51,627 nt of DNA from JAUXFK01 sp034189035 (GTDB lineage Bacteria; Desulfobacterota; UBA8473), in NCBI GenBank assembly GCA_034189035.1, contig JAXHVA010000021.1, forward strand, positions 1 through 51,627, given 5' to 3'. The translations under genes and the position numbers were made by a program. This document shows positions 1-6,405 of this stretch, in pieces (positions within the stretch are counted from its first letter, which is position 1; every line of letters starts with the position of its first letter). The notes beneath the pieces were generated by a model, which saw nothing but the letters and a program-made list of their open reading frames with translations, did not search any database and had not been told where the DNA came from.

Positions 1-147
1 GTAAAAAAGGACATGATCAGATAGGGGAAGAATTTGATGTGGTTTTTCAAGGAGAGTTTTAAAGGAAAGAAGATGTTGGTGATTGTATATATCCCGAATA
101 TAAAGGCAAAAAGGTATAAAAAGGGAACAAAGGGAAAGAGGGGATAC
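1..147 (-). pseudogene. C-terminal fragment of a family 2 glycosyltransferase
   Basis: Read on the minus strand, this stretch encodes a copy of the C-terminal membrane part of the complete glycosyltransferase at 964-2037 (LIMSFFT here, LILSFFT there, both preceded by FPYL and a similar Asn-x-Ile-Lys stretch). The similarity ends near 145, exactly where the stop codon of the neighbouring PIN gene lies, so no catalytic domain is present upstream. The fragment continues off the left edge. I read it as the 3' remnant of a tandem paralogue whose 5' part was lost or displaced by the toxin-antitoxin pair. How much remains beyond the edge cannot be seen. Confidence 0.7.
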
Positions 148-567
148 TTAAGGCTTCTTGATTAATTTGACATGCTCGAAGTGGCCATCAGCAGTAAATA
201 CCTCTTTCAGGTTCACTTCTCTCATTACAGCAAATGAAGTACGATCAGTAAAAGACAAGACTTCCATATCATCATATTTTACAAAGAGATCCCAGGCAAG
301 ATCCTCAACTTCCTTAGTGATTCTGATAATTTTTACTGCCCCTAGTTCTACTAACTTCTTTATCTTTTTTCCAAATTCCACGGCAACCTTGTAGCCAATA
401 CGAGATCTGATTAAAGTATAAGATTCGTCGAGGATAAAGTTAGAGGTAATATAGAGGTAACCTTGATCTACTAAATCCTTATTGGCTTTTTGAGCAGCTT
501 TATGACCGGAATCCATTTTATTGATAAGGGCACACCACGCCCAAGTATCTATAAATATCTCTCGCAT
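148..567 (-). CDS. PIN-domain (VapC-like) toxin
   Basis: A 139-residue protein with the four acidic positions of a PIN-domain ribonuclease: Asp7 in FIDTWAW, Glu48 in ILDES, Asp108 in SFTDRTS and Asp127 in TADGHF. VapC-type PIN proteins are Mg-dependent RNases, usually cutting tRNA or rRNA, and are held inactive by a co-transcribed antitoxin. Here the antitoxin candidate lies directly upstream with a 9-base gap. The length is normal for the family and the reading frame is intact. The 3' end abuts a truncated glycosyltransferase copy, so the module sits at a rearrangement point. The RNA target cannot be told from sequence. Confidence 0.88.
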   Translation of the reverse strand: MREIFIDTWAWCALINKMDSGHKAAQKANKDLVDQGYLYITSNFILDESYTLIRSRIGYKVAVEFGKKIKKLVELGAVKIIRITKEVEDLAWDLFVKYDDMEVLSFTDRTSFAVMREVNLKEVFTADGHFEHVKLIKKP

Positions 568-576
568 TTATACTCA

Positions 577-816
577 TTACTTGTATAGATAATAATTATG
601 TCTATCGGCCAGATCTTCCGGACCTTCACCTAAACCCTCACCCAATGAGAGTAATATCTCTTTAGTTTCATTGGATGGTACCTCCTTAATCTTTTGCTCT
701 ATCAGAATTTCTTCTTTCAAGAAGTGAATCATCTTCAGTACTCTGGATAGGCTTGTAGAAGGAATATCTCTGATCTCCTTAATTATATCTTCTTCGTATT
801 TTGATCTTTCTCTCAT
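577..816 (-). CDS. Putative antitoxin of the PIN toxin
   Basis: A small 79-residue acidic and helical protein directly upstream of the PIN toxin on the same strand. The central part (EIRDIP, then LSRVLKMIHFLKEE) resembles short antitoxin-like proteins often found in front of PIN toxins, with an EIRDIP-type motif followed by a hydrophobic helix. I see no clear ribbon-helix-helix or AbrB pattern. The assignment rests mainly on size, order and the very short gap to the toxin. It probably binds and neutralises the toxin and represses the shared promoter, but that is inference. Confidence 0.65.
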   Translation of the reverse strand: MRERSKYEEDIIKEIRDIPSTSLSRVLKMIHFLKEEILIEQKIKEVPSNETKEILLSLGEGLGEGPEDLADRHNYYLYK

Positions 817-884
817 ATTTTTCTCCCTTATTTAATCAAAATATACTACTATGAAACCAAAAAAGCAAGGAGGATTCTTCCATT

Positions 885-961
885 GCCTCACTCATAACGC
901 CTTCCGTATAACGCCTCACGATCTCACGTTTCACCCCTCAACGCTCCCGACTTTCGTCTTC
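885..961. repeat. Low-complexity repeat tract (CTCACGTTTCAC type)
   Basis: The stretch between the antitoxin and the end of the glycosyltransferase gene is made of imperfect short units such as CCTCAC, ATCTCACG, TTTCAC and CAACGC. It resembles the other degenerate tracts of this window (1786-1872, 2991-3016, 3393-3435, 26341-26385, 30341-30559) in style but not in unit sequence. It touches the stop codon of the downstream gene. Confidence 0.5.
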
Positions 962-963
962 CC

Positions 964-2037
964 CTACTTTTTAGGCTGAATTAACCGAAAAACACCCCAT
1001 AAAGACCCGGCCCCATAGGAGTAATGGAGCGTAAAAAAGGATAGGATCAGATAGGGGAAGTATTTGATGCGGTTTTTCAAGGAGAGTTTTAAAGAAAAGA
1101 AGATGTTGGTGATAAGATAAAGCCCGATTATGGAAGCAAAGAGATATAAAAAAGGAAGGTAAAAGAGAGATAGGATAAAAGTCATGATCTGTGATATGAC
1201 AAAAAAGAAGGGGATAAGGTGTCTTATAGAAAATGGCATTCTGGCAAATCTTGTGGAGTAGATTACCCAGAGACCGTTTGAAAAATTATTCTTTGCAAGG
1301 GCAGACAATGTAGGACGGGCATGGTAATAACTCACAATATCCGGGAAAAGGAGTATCCTGCCACCAGCCTTTTTCAGTCTCAGGTTAAATTCGATGTCCT
1401 GGTTTCTTATTAGGTTTTCATTAAATACCCCGATCTTTTCAAAGACCTCTTTTTTATAACAGCCAAAAGGAACGGTATCTACATATCTGGGCTCAATTGA
1501 TCCTGTTCTGAAGTATCCATTGCCTACGCCAAAGGGCGAAGACAGTACCATTGTAATAGACTTTGAAAGCACAGTATTACTGCCAGGGGTTGTCCCTAAA
1601 ATTCCCCCAACACTATCAGCATTATCCGCTTTCATATATTTCACACACTTTGAAACATAGTCTTTTGCATAAGTGGTGTGTGCATCCATACGCATGATAA
1701 TATCACCTTTTGCATGTCTCAAGCCAACGTTGAGAGCAGCAGGAACAATATGAGAAGGATTGTCTAGCAATTTGATATTAACATGTCCCCTACCTTCCCA
1801 TCTTCCCATCTTCTCATCTTCACAATCCTCCCTGCCCCATGTACACGTTCCCACGTTTAAACGTTCAAACGTTTCTCGAACAATCTCCCTCGTCGCATCC
1901 TCACTCATCCCGTCCACTACCAGAACTTCTAACTTATCCTTTGGATAGTCGTTTGCAATAATTGAGCTCAGGCATTTGCCTATATATTTTTCCTCATTTA
2001 AACATGGGATGATGATGGATACAAAAGGTAACTTCAT
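964..2037 (-). CDS. Family 2 glycosyltransferase, ExoA-like
   Basis: A 357-residue protein with an N-terminal GT2 fold: VSIIIPCLNEE at the start, VDGMSED at about 41-47 and the metal-binding RMDAH at 116-120. It ends with two or three hydrophobic segments (about 265-340) that should anchor it in the inner membrane. ExoA-like enzymes add single sugars to lipid-linked polysaccharide precursors on the cytoplasmic face; the sugar here is unknown. Between EIV and LLDNP, where relatives have about a dozen residues, this protein has about 36, low in complexity (Cys, Trp, Gly, Arg, Glu) and encoded by repeat-like DNA. The frame is intact, so it may still work. Confidence 0.85.
   Translation of the reverse strand: MKLPFVSIIIPCLNEEKYIGKCLSSIIANDYPKDKLEVLVVDGMSEDATREIVRETFERLNVGTCTWGREDCEDEKMGRWEGRGHVNIKLLDNPSHIVPAALNVGLRHAKGDIIMRMDAHTTYAKDYVSKCVKYMKADNADSVGGILGTTPGSNTVLSKSITMVLSSPFGVGNGYFRTGSIEPRYVDTVPFGCYKKEVFEKIGVFNENLIRNQDIEFNLRLKKAGGRILLFPDIVSYYHARPTLSALAKNNFSNGLWVIYSTRFARMPFSIRHLIPFFFVISQIMTFILSLFYLPFLYLFASIIGLYLITNIFFSLKLSLKNRIKYFPYLILSFFTLHYSYGAGSLWGVFRLIQPKK
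1786..1872 (-). repeat. Repeat-like insertion inside the GT2 gene
   Basis: On the plus strand this segment reads as two short-unit tracts: four variants of CTTCCCAT/CTTCTCAT/CTTCACA, then ACGTTCCCACGTTTAAACG followed by TTCAAACGTTT. It corresponds to residues about 56-84 of the glycosyltransferase, adds roughly 25 codons to the usual spacing between conserved motifs, and keeps the frame. The same style of unit appears at 3430-3440 (AAACGTTCACACG), at the 3' end of the next glycosyltransferase gene. Confidence 0.6.
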
Positions 2038-2100
2038 GATATCCTTTAATTATATATATTCTAAACTACAAACCAATTACAAAATAGTGATACCCTCTTT

Positions 2101-2595
2101 TCACTGCAGCAATGACCACACTTTTGCTAAAGTCTTTATAATCTCTTCAATAGTCATAGAATTTATAGTTTGATGCCTTTCTGGATTCTCTACAGGGTGT
2201 AAATGCCATCCCCTTATATTATCAAAATCTACTCCCCATATTCTTTTATCTTCCTTTATAAGTGCAAAGGCTGTGGTTCTTGTAATTTCATTGAAATATA
2301 CTTGTAATATCCGTTCCTTCTTTAGGGCTACACTGCCTTTAAGAATAAAAACTTCTGTTTGGAAATCAACATTCTCAACAAAATCGAGATCAGAGAGTGC
2401 ATGAAGTAAAGAAAGAAGAAATTGGTTTAAATGGTTATTGAGTTCGCTCCGAAAACATTATGTGTAACGTCTTGATTTTGAAAAATAAGAGAACAGAGCG
2501 TTCAATTAATTCCTGATAATGCTATCCGTTTAATAATTAACACGAAATTTCTTTTATTCGGAGTTAACTCAATAGTCATTTTGGTTTATATCCAT
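2101..2595 (-). pseudogene. Toxin-like gene split by a MITE (TumE/DUF6516-like, tentative)
   Basis: If the 151-bp element at 2430-2580 and one copy of its target duplication are removed, a clean 111-residue ORF appears. It begins MDINQFLLSLLHAL with an ATG at 2593-2595 that overlaps the end of the upstream antitoxin gene (TGG ATA TAA / ATG GAT ATA), and it ends at 2101. As it stands the first three codons are separated from the rest and an in-frame TAA lies inside the insertion. The C-terminal part (GVDFDN, GWHLHPVENPE, then a Glu-rich helix) resembles TumE/DUF6516-type toxins, but I cannot confirm the family. The exact in-frame reconstruction is strong evidence that this was a real gene. Confidence 0.75.
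2430..2580. mobile_element. 151-bp MITE-like element with TIRs and 8-bp target duplication
   Basis: The ends are 24-bp terminal inverted repeats with 20 matches: left 2430-2453, right 2557-2580, sharing the core ATTGAGTT and CTCCGAA. The element is flanked directly by identical 8-bp repeats TTGGTTTA at 2422-2429 and 2581-2588. The interior is AT-rich and has no ORF. This is the architecture of a non-autonomous element moved by a transposase acting elsewhere. It lies exactly inside the fourth codon region of the toxin gene. Confidence 0.85.
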
Positions 2596-2891
2596 TGATT
2601 TTTTATTTCTTCATAGTGTTTTATTAATGTTTCAGCTTCTTCCTATCGCCAGAAATCTTTTTCAGTATCAAAAGAATAAACATCCTTTTTGAGTGTTCCT
2701 TCTTTCAAATTCTTTTTAAATTCATCAAAATTCATCTCCCATTTTTTTGAAATCCCTCAATTATTTCACTTAAGGTTTTTAACTTTAATAACTAAATAAT
2801 CCAATAAAATTTTATGAAAAGCATCGTCAATATCTTTTGAACCTGTCGTTTTAACTAAGAATTCTCCTAATTTTGGTGAAATAGCTGGCAT
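2586..2891 (-). pseudogene. Decayed antitoxin gene (partner of the split toxin)
   Basis: The gene starts at an ATG (2889-2891) preceded by a strong GGGGGTG ribosome site and reads MPAISPKLGEFLVKTTG, then hits a TGA after the codons for VKNLK. Coding similarity continues in other frames: SEIIEGFQKK, then WEMNFDEFKKNLKEG with DVYSFDTEKDFWR, and then an in-frame TAG where a Trp would be expected before EEAETLIKHYEEIKNQW. So there is at least one frameshift (probably two, one in a run of seven T at about 2753-2759) plus one nonsense change. The ending NQWI overlaps the original start of the toxin, the usual coupled antitoxin-toxin layout. Confidence 0.7.
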
Positions 2892-2945
2892 TTTGTCACC
2901 CCCTTTTTTAGTCTATAGTTCTAAGCATATAATTAATATACCACA

Positions 2946-2993
2946 TTTCCTTCGTTCTGTCCTCACTCATCCCATCCACTACCAGAACTTTTA
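2946..2993 (-). pseudogene. 16-codon remnant of a GT2 catalytic region
   Basis: On the minus strand this piece reads KVLVVDGMSEDRTKEM, closely matching EVLVVDGMSEDATREI of the complete glycosyltransferase (residues about 37-52), with clear similarity at the DNA level. Coding similarity is lost on both sides: towards 3000 it runs into the repeat tract of the four-helix gene, towards 2940 into AT-rich DNA. It is the relic of another GT2 copy in the same orientation. Confidence 0.65.
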
Positions 2994-3016
2994 TGTCTTA
3001 TGTCATATCTCCTAAG
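2991..3016. repeat. Short-unit tract at the 3' side of the four-helix gene
   Basis: Imperfect units TATGTC, TTATGTCATAT and CCTAAGTC lie right at the 3' end of the S23-type gene. Read outward they are the inverse of the TATGTCGTATGTC units in front of the gene (3393-3435), so the gene is framed by imperfect inverted tracts. Confidence 0.55.
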
Positions 3017-3374
3017 TCTTTTTTAGATAGTTGATAAAGCCCATGATTAGTTTGGATATGTCAGTACATTTGTCATGCATTTTTTTAAATACGAACTCGT
3101 CAATATGTTCAAGGTCTAAGGCGATATACAATTGACTTTTAACCTCGGCGGCAGATCCTCTAGCATAATTCAGAAACTGATTGAACTCCTTGTCTGATCC
3201 TCGTTCACATCCCTCACTAATGTTAGACATTATAGATACAGATGCCCTTCGAATCTGATCCTTTAAGCCAAAGTCTTTGGCAAATTTATCCTTATTTGTA
3301 ATCTTATAAACTTCCCTTACAAGTTCTCTTGCAATCTGCCACGCTTTAATATCCTCAAATTTCTCAATTTTCAT
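3012..3374 (-). CDS. Four-helix-bundle (S23 / TIGR02436-type) protein
   Basis: A 120-residue protein with the family hallmarks: KFEDIKAWQIARELVREVY at the start, FGLKDQIRRASVSIMSNISEG in the middle and FLNYARGSAAEVKSQL after it. These proteins form four-helix bundles and were first known as intervening-sequence ORFs in 23S rRNA genes; the Avd protein of diversity-generating retroelements has the same fold. The cellular role of free-standing copies is not established. The gene is complete and of usual length. It is bounded on both sides by short degenerate repeats and lies between a glycosyltransferase gene and a glycosyltransferase remnant, so it looks like an inserted cassette. Confidence 0.88.
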   Translation of the reverse strand: MKIEKFEDIKAWQIARELVREVYKITNKDKFAKDFGLKDQIRRASVSIMSNISEGCERGSDKEFNQFLNYARGSAAEVKSQLYIALDLEHIDEFVFKKMHDKCTDISKLIMGFINYLKKT

Positions 3375-3392
3375 CTCTGATTACTTTCTCTT

Positions 3393-3435
3393 TGACATAC
3401 GACATACGACTTATGATTTATGACTTCCGACTTAA
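3393..3435. repeat. Short-unit tract 5' of the four-helix gene
   Basis: Imperfect tandem units: GACATAC, GACATAC, GACTTATGAT, TTATGACTTCC, GACTTAAACG. The tract begins about 20 bases before the S23 start codon and runs into the last eight codons and stop codon of the next glycosyltransferase gene, so that protein's C-terminal end (ERLSRKS) is encoded by tract DNA. Confidence 0.6.
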
Positions 3436-4407
3436 ACGTTCACACGCTTCCAAAATCTCCCTTTTACGCTTTTCCATAGGAAAGTGGGTGATAATCCGAT
3501 TTCTGGCCTTTTTCCCCAATTCCTCGGAAGCAGACAGTGCCTCTTTAATCTTTTGCGCCACACTTTCAGGACTCAATTCATCCACATAAAACCCGCAATC
3601 TCCTACTACTTCAGGGATTGCAGCCCTTCTTGAAACCACAGGTATGCACTCACAGAGCATGGCCTCTGCAATTGCGCAGCCAAAGCTTTCATGGATCGAG
3701 GATTGTACATAAACTTTAGCTTTATTGCATAACTCCACGAGTTCGTCTCCATATATGCCGCCTGGCAGAAATACATTGTTAGGTGCAATCTTTCTCAATT
3801 CTTCTAATGCACCGTCTATGTCCGGCCCTATCAAAATGAATTTGGTATCTGGTAGAAGTGAAGCTGCCCTGATGAACAATTCAAGCCCTTTTTTTATCCG
3901 GGTCTCCTGGCTTACCTGCCCAATGGTAATTACAATATCTTCTTTTGGAATATTTTCTATCCTTCTAAAACCATCTTCTGTAAATCCATGATAGATCATT
4001 TTAACTTTTTTAGGATCAGCCTTTGCATTCTTTATGGTTTCTTCTTTATTAAATTCAGAGACAGGAAGTATCAGATCAGCATATCTGAAAACAAAAAGCG
4101 GGCACCATTTCTTCCACCAGAAAGAGAACATGCCGTATTTGATCTCAGGTTCATAAGCCACATCATCGCCGCCAGCGACTACTATCGACTTTTTGCCTAG
4201 CAATTTAGAAAATAAAACAGCAAAGAATGCATGGAGCTTGCCGAACCAGGAGAAGGTAAGATCAGAATTCCAGACACCGCCCATAATCGCATATAAATCC
4301 TTCGAACCTCGAAATTTAAGGGGTTGGGTTTGATATGAAGATTGCAGAATTTCCAGGTCTTTTTGCACAAAGCTAATCAAACCTTGATGGACAAAGAATA
4401 TCTTCAT
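3418..4407 (-). CDS. Family 4 glycosyltransferase
   Basis: A 329-residue GT-B enzyme. The donor-binding domain shows VITIGQVSQE, FILIGPDIDG and the retaining-enzyme motif HESFGCAIAEAM (E-x7-E) in the last third. It likely adds one sugar to the growing surface polysaccharide in the cytoplasm; acceptor and donor are unknown. It is shorter than most GT4 proteins (about 360-400) because the N-terminal domain is compact. The last codons lie in a repeat tract. Its start overlaps the upstream methyltransferase stop by 4 bases. About 65 bases from its middle (4071-4139) occur again at 5213-5270. Confidence 0.85.
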   Translation of the reverse strand: MKIFFVHQGLISFVQKDLEILQSSYQTQPLKFRGSKDLYAIMGGVWNSDLTFSWFGKLHAFFAVLFSKLLGKKSIVVAGGDDVAYEPEIKYGMFSFWWKKWCPLFVFRYADLILPVSEFNKEETIKNAKADPKKVKMIYHGFTEDGFRRIENIPKEDIVITIGQVSQETRIKKGLELFIRAASLLPDTKFILIGPDIDGALEELRKIAPNNVFLPGGIYGDELVELCNKAKVYVQSSIHESFGCAIAEAMLCECIPVVSRRAAIPEVVGDCGFYVDELSPESVAQKIKEALSASEELGKKARNRIITHFPMEKRKREILEACERLSRKS

Positions 4408-5177
4408 AGTTCAATCTTTAAACTGGAAGTTTTCTTTTTGGCAAAAATGACCATATTATAAGATAATCTACCATATGGTATCATAAAATCGATGTTCATA
4501 AACATTCTCATAAGCTTCTGAATAAAAAAGAAAAAATTAATTTTTTCTAATATATTTAAAATCAGATTAGAAAAAGGATATAAGAGGCATCCCCCCCTCC
4601 ATACTTTCTTGATAGTAAATTCATCAAGAAGCAATAATTCCAATTCTTTCAATGTGTAATGGCGATGTCGTAGCGAGATGTTTCTTTTATGAATTTCGAT
4701 TCTATTTCTTTTGAAGATACTTATCATCTTAAGAAAAGTGTTATAAATTGAATAAAAATCTACTTTTACGTTCATTGGATCAAGAAAAGTAAATATTCCT
4801 CTATGAGGTACAGAGATAATGATAACTCCTCCAGGGATAAGAAGTCTTTTCAGTTCTCTAAAGGCAGATTTGTCATCTGATAAATGTTCAATTACATCGT
4901 TCATTATAATTAAGTCAAACGAAGCTTCCACAAAAGGTAGATTTTGAGCGTCTGCAAGTATTAGGTGAACTTTCCTTCCTATAGTCTTTTTTATAGCTCC
5001 TAAACTTCCTTTTTCGATATTGACAACATAGACTTGCTTGCACTTTTTTACTAATTCCCCGGGTAAATGGCCTATTTCAGATAGTTCACCACCTAAGTCC
5101 AGGGCTCTGTTTACCCCAGAGTCTACCCACTCGTAAGTCTTTTTCAAGCGATCTTTTAACTTTGGTGTGTCAAACAA
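4404..5177 (-). CDS. Class I SAM-dependent methyltransferase
   Basis: A 257-residue protein with a Methyltransf_11-like core: RALDLGGELSEIGHLP (motif I, with GGE instead of the usual GxGxG), VHLILADAQNLPF, FDLIIMNDVIEHL and a GGVIIISVP strand. It ends with a C-terminal half of about 110 residues that is richly aromatic and partly hydrophobic. The protein probably methylates a sugar or lipid-linked glycan intermediate. Its stop overlaps the start of the following glycosyltransferase by 4 bases, so the two are translationally coupled. Confidence 0.78.
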   Translation of the reverse strand: MFDTPKLKDRLKKTYEWVDSGVNRALDLGGELSEIGHLPGELVKKCKQVYVVNIEKGSLGAIKKTIGRKVHLILADAQNLPFVEASFDLIIMNDVIEHLSDDKSAFRELKRLLIPGGVIIISVPHRGIFTFLDPMNVKVDFYSIYNTFLKMISIFKRNRIEIHKRNISLRHRHYTLKELELLLLDEFTIKKVWRGGCLLYPFSNLILNILEKINFFFFIQKLMRMFMNIDFMIPYGRLSYNMVIFAKKKTSSLKIEL

Positions 5178-5212
5178 TCCAGTCTCCCTACAATTAAAAT
5201 TTGAGAATAAAA

Positions 5213-5270
5213 GTCAGATCAGCATATCTGAAAAAAGCGGGCACCATTTCTTCCACCAGAAAGAATGCCG
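5213..5270. repeat. Duplicated internal piece of the 3418-4407 gene
   Basis: This spacer sequence is almost identical to 4071-4139 inside the neighbouring glycosyltransferase gene (both contain CAGATCAGCATATCTGAAAA and GGGCACCATTTCTTCCACCA), with two short deletions. It has the same orientation and runs up to the stop codon of the next gene. It marks a junction between two blocks of the cluster and is best explained as the relic of a second copy of that glycosyltransferase gene. Confidence 0.75.
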
Positions 5271-5271
5271 T

Positions 5272-6405
5272 TTATAAGCTCAACTCACGAATACTGGTCA
5301 AGATTCGCTCTCCAACAGTATCCCAGCTATAAAACTCTCGTTTGTCCTGCGCAAAATTATAACCGTTTCGACCATACTCTGCGCGTAAATTAGGGGATTG
5401 CAGTAAGCTTTCTATTGCGTCTGCCAGTGCCTGCGGATTCTGTGAAGGAACCAACAGCCCGTTTTCCCCATCCCTAACCAATTCCGGGATGGCACCAGCT
5501 CTGGTCGCTATAATCGGAAGGCCGAACGACATAGCCTCGAGCAACACGATTCCAAAACCTTCTGAAAGTGACGGCAGTATAAAGATATCTGCTTGCTTAT
5601 AAAAGTAGGAAAGTTGTACCTCGTGGTCAATGCAGCCGTGAAATTTTACTTGGTCCAACATGCCCAACTTAGCAACCAATCGCTCCAACTTGGCAAAATA
5701 CTCAGGCTCTGCCTCTGTATTACCCACAATGTCCAAAACTACATCTTGCTTGCCCAGAAGGGAAAGGGCAGATACCAGACACTCCAAACCTTTAATTACT
5801 ACGCATTGGCCAACGAAAAGCAAGTGATGACGATTATCAGGATTGGTATGCCGGTGTATATATTGTGGATTATTTGCTCCTTCGTACCCACAAAATACCA
5901 CCCTGGTTTTTACTGGATCAACCCCAAATGAGACAACTTGGCTTTGTGAGAACTCGCTGTTGCATATAACAAGGCCGGCTTTATTGAAGAACGTCCGGAC
6001 GACCCACTGATCCAACTTTCGGGCTATTGGTTTTCGAACTGCAGTGTGATAAAATAAGGAGGATTGCATCAAAACAACTACCTGTAAATTTCTGTTTTTC
6101 AGGCGAAGAAGCTCATTGCACAGACATAAACGTGGGTGCAAATGAAAGTCCTCGAAAAAGAGTATATTAGAAAAACCTCCCAAATGTCTGACCTGCCAGA
6201 ATAACCAAATGTTGCTTACCAGGCAATCAAGTATAAGCCCAAACGATCGGGGCCAACGTGGCAAGTTATCAATCCATACAGGTATCACCGATACTCCCTG
6301 AGATTGTAAGTAGGCATGCACTTCAGCTAAATATCGCTCGCCACCAGTGTGTACTTTTCGCTTAGAGAAGATTACCACTTTTAGATCTTGGGCACTACTC
6401 ATCAA
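5272..6405 (-). CDS. Family 4 glycosyltransferase
   Basis: A 377-residue GT-B enzyme: HTGGERYLAEV in the N-terminal acceptor domain; HHLLFVGQCVVIKGLECLVSAL, LDIVGN, the retaining motif LSEGFGIVLLEAM and an AGAIPELVRDGENGLLV segment in the donor domain. Length and motif order are normal. It probably transfers a hexose from a nucleotide sugar to the lipid-linked O-polysaccharide. The start overlaps the upstream glycosyltransferase by 11 bases. This gene and the next ones towards 9850 look richer in G+C than the genes after them, which fits a mosaic cluster. Confidence 0.88.
   Translation of the reverse strand: MMSSAQDLKVVIFSKRKVHTGGERYLAEVHAYLQSQGVSVIPVWIDNLPRWPRSFGLILDCLVSNIWLFWQVRHLGGFSNILFFEDFHLHPRLCLCNELLRLKNRNLQVVVLMQSSLFYHTAVRKPIARKLDQWVVRTFFNKAGLVICNSEFSQSQVVSFGVDPVKTRVVFCGYEGANNPQYIHRHTNPDNRHHLLFVGQCVVIKGLECLVSALSLLGKQDVVLDIVGNTEAEPEYFAKLERLVAKLGMLDQVKFHGCIDHEVQLSYFYKQADIFILPSLSEGFGIVLLEAMSFGLPIIATRAGAIPELVRDGENGLLVPSQNPQALADAIESLLQSPNLRAEYGRNGYNFAQDKREFYSWDTVGERILTSIRELSL

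Noticed and set aside
1976..2173. Plus-strand ORF of 65 codons
   Set aside because: It overlaps the start of the GT2 gene and the end of the toxin gene, both on the other strand, and has no features of its own.
3012..3374. S23 gene as the Avd protein of a diversity-generating retroelement
   Set aside because: No reverse transcriptase and no template/variable repeat pair is visible in the window; only the fold is shared.
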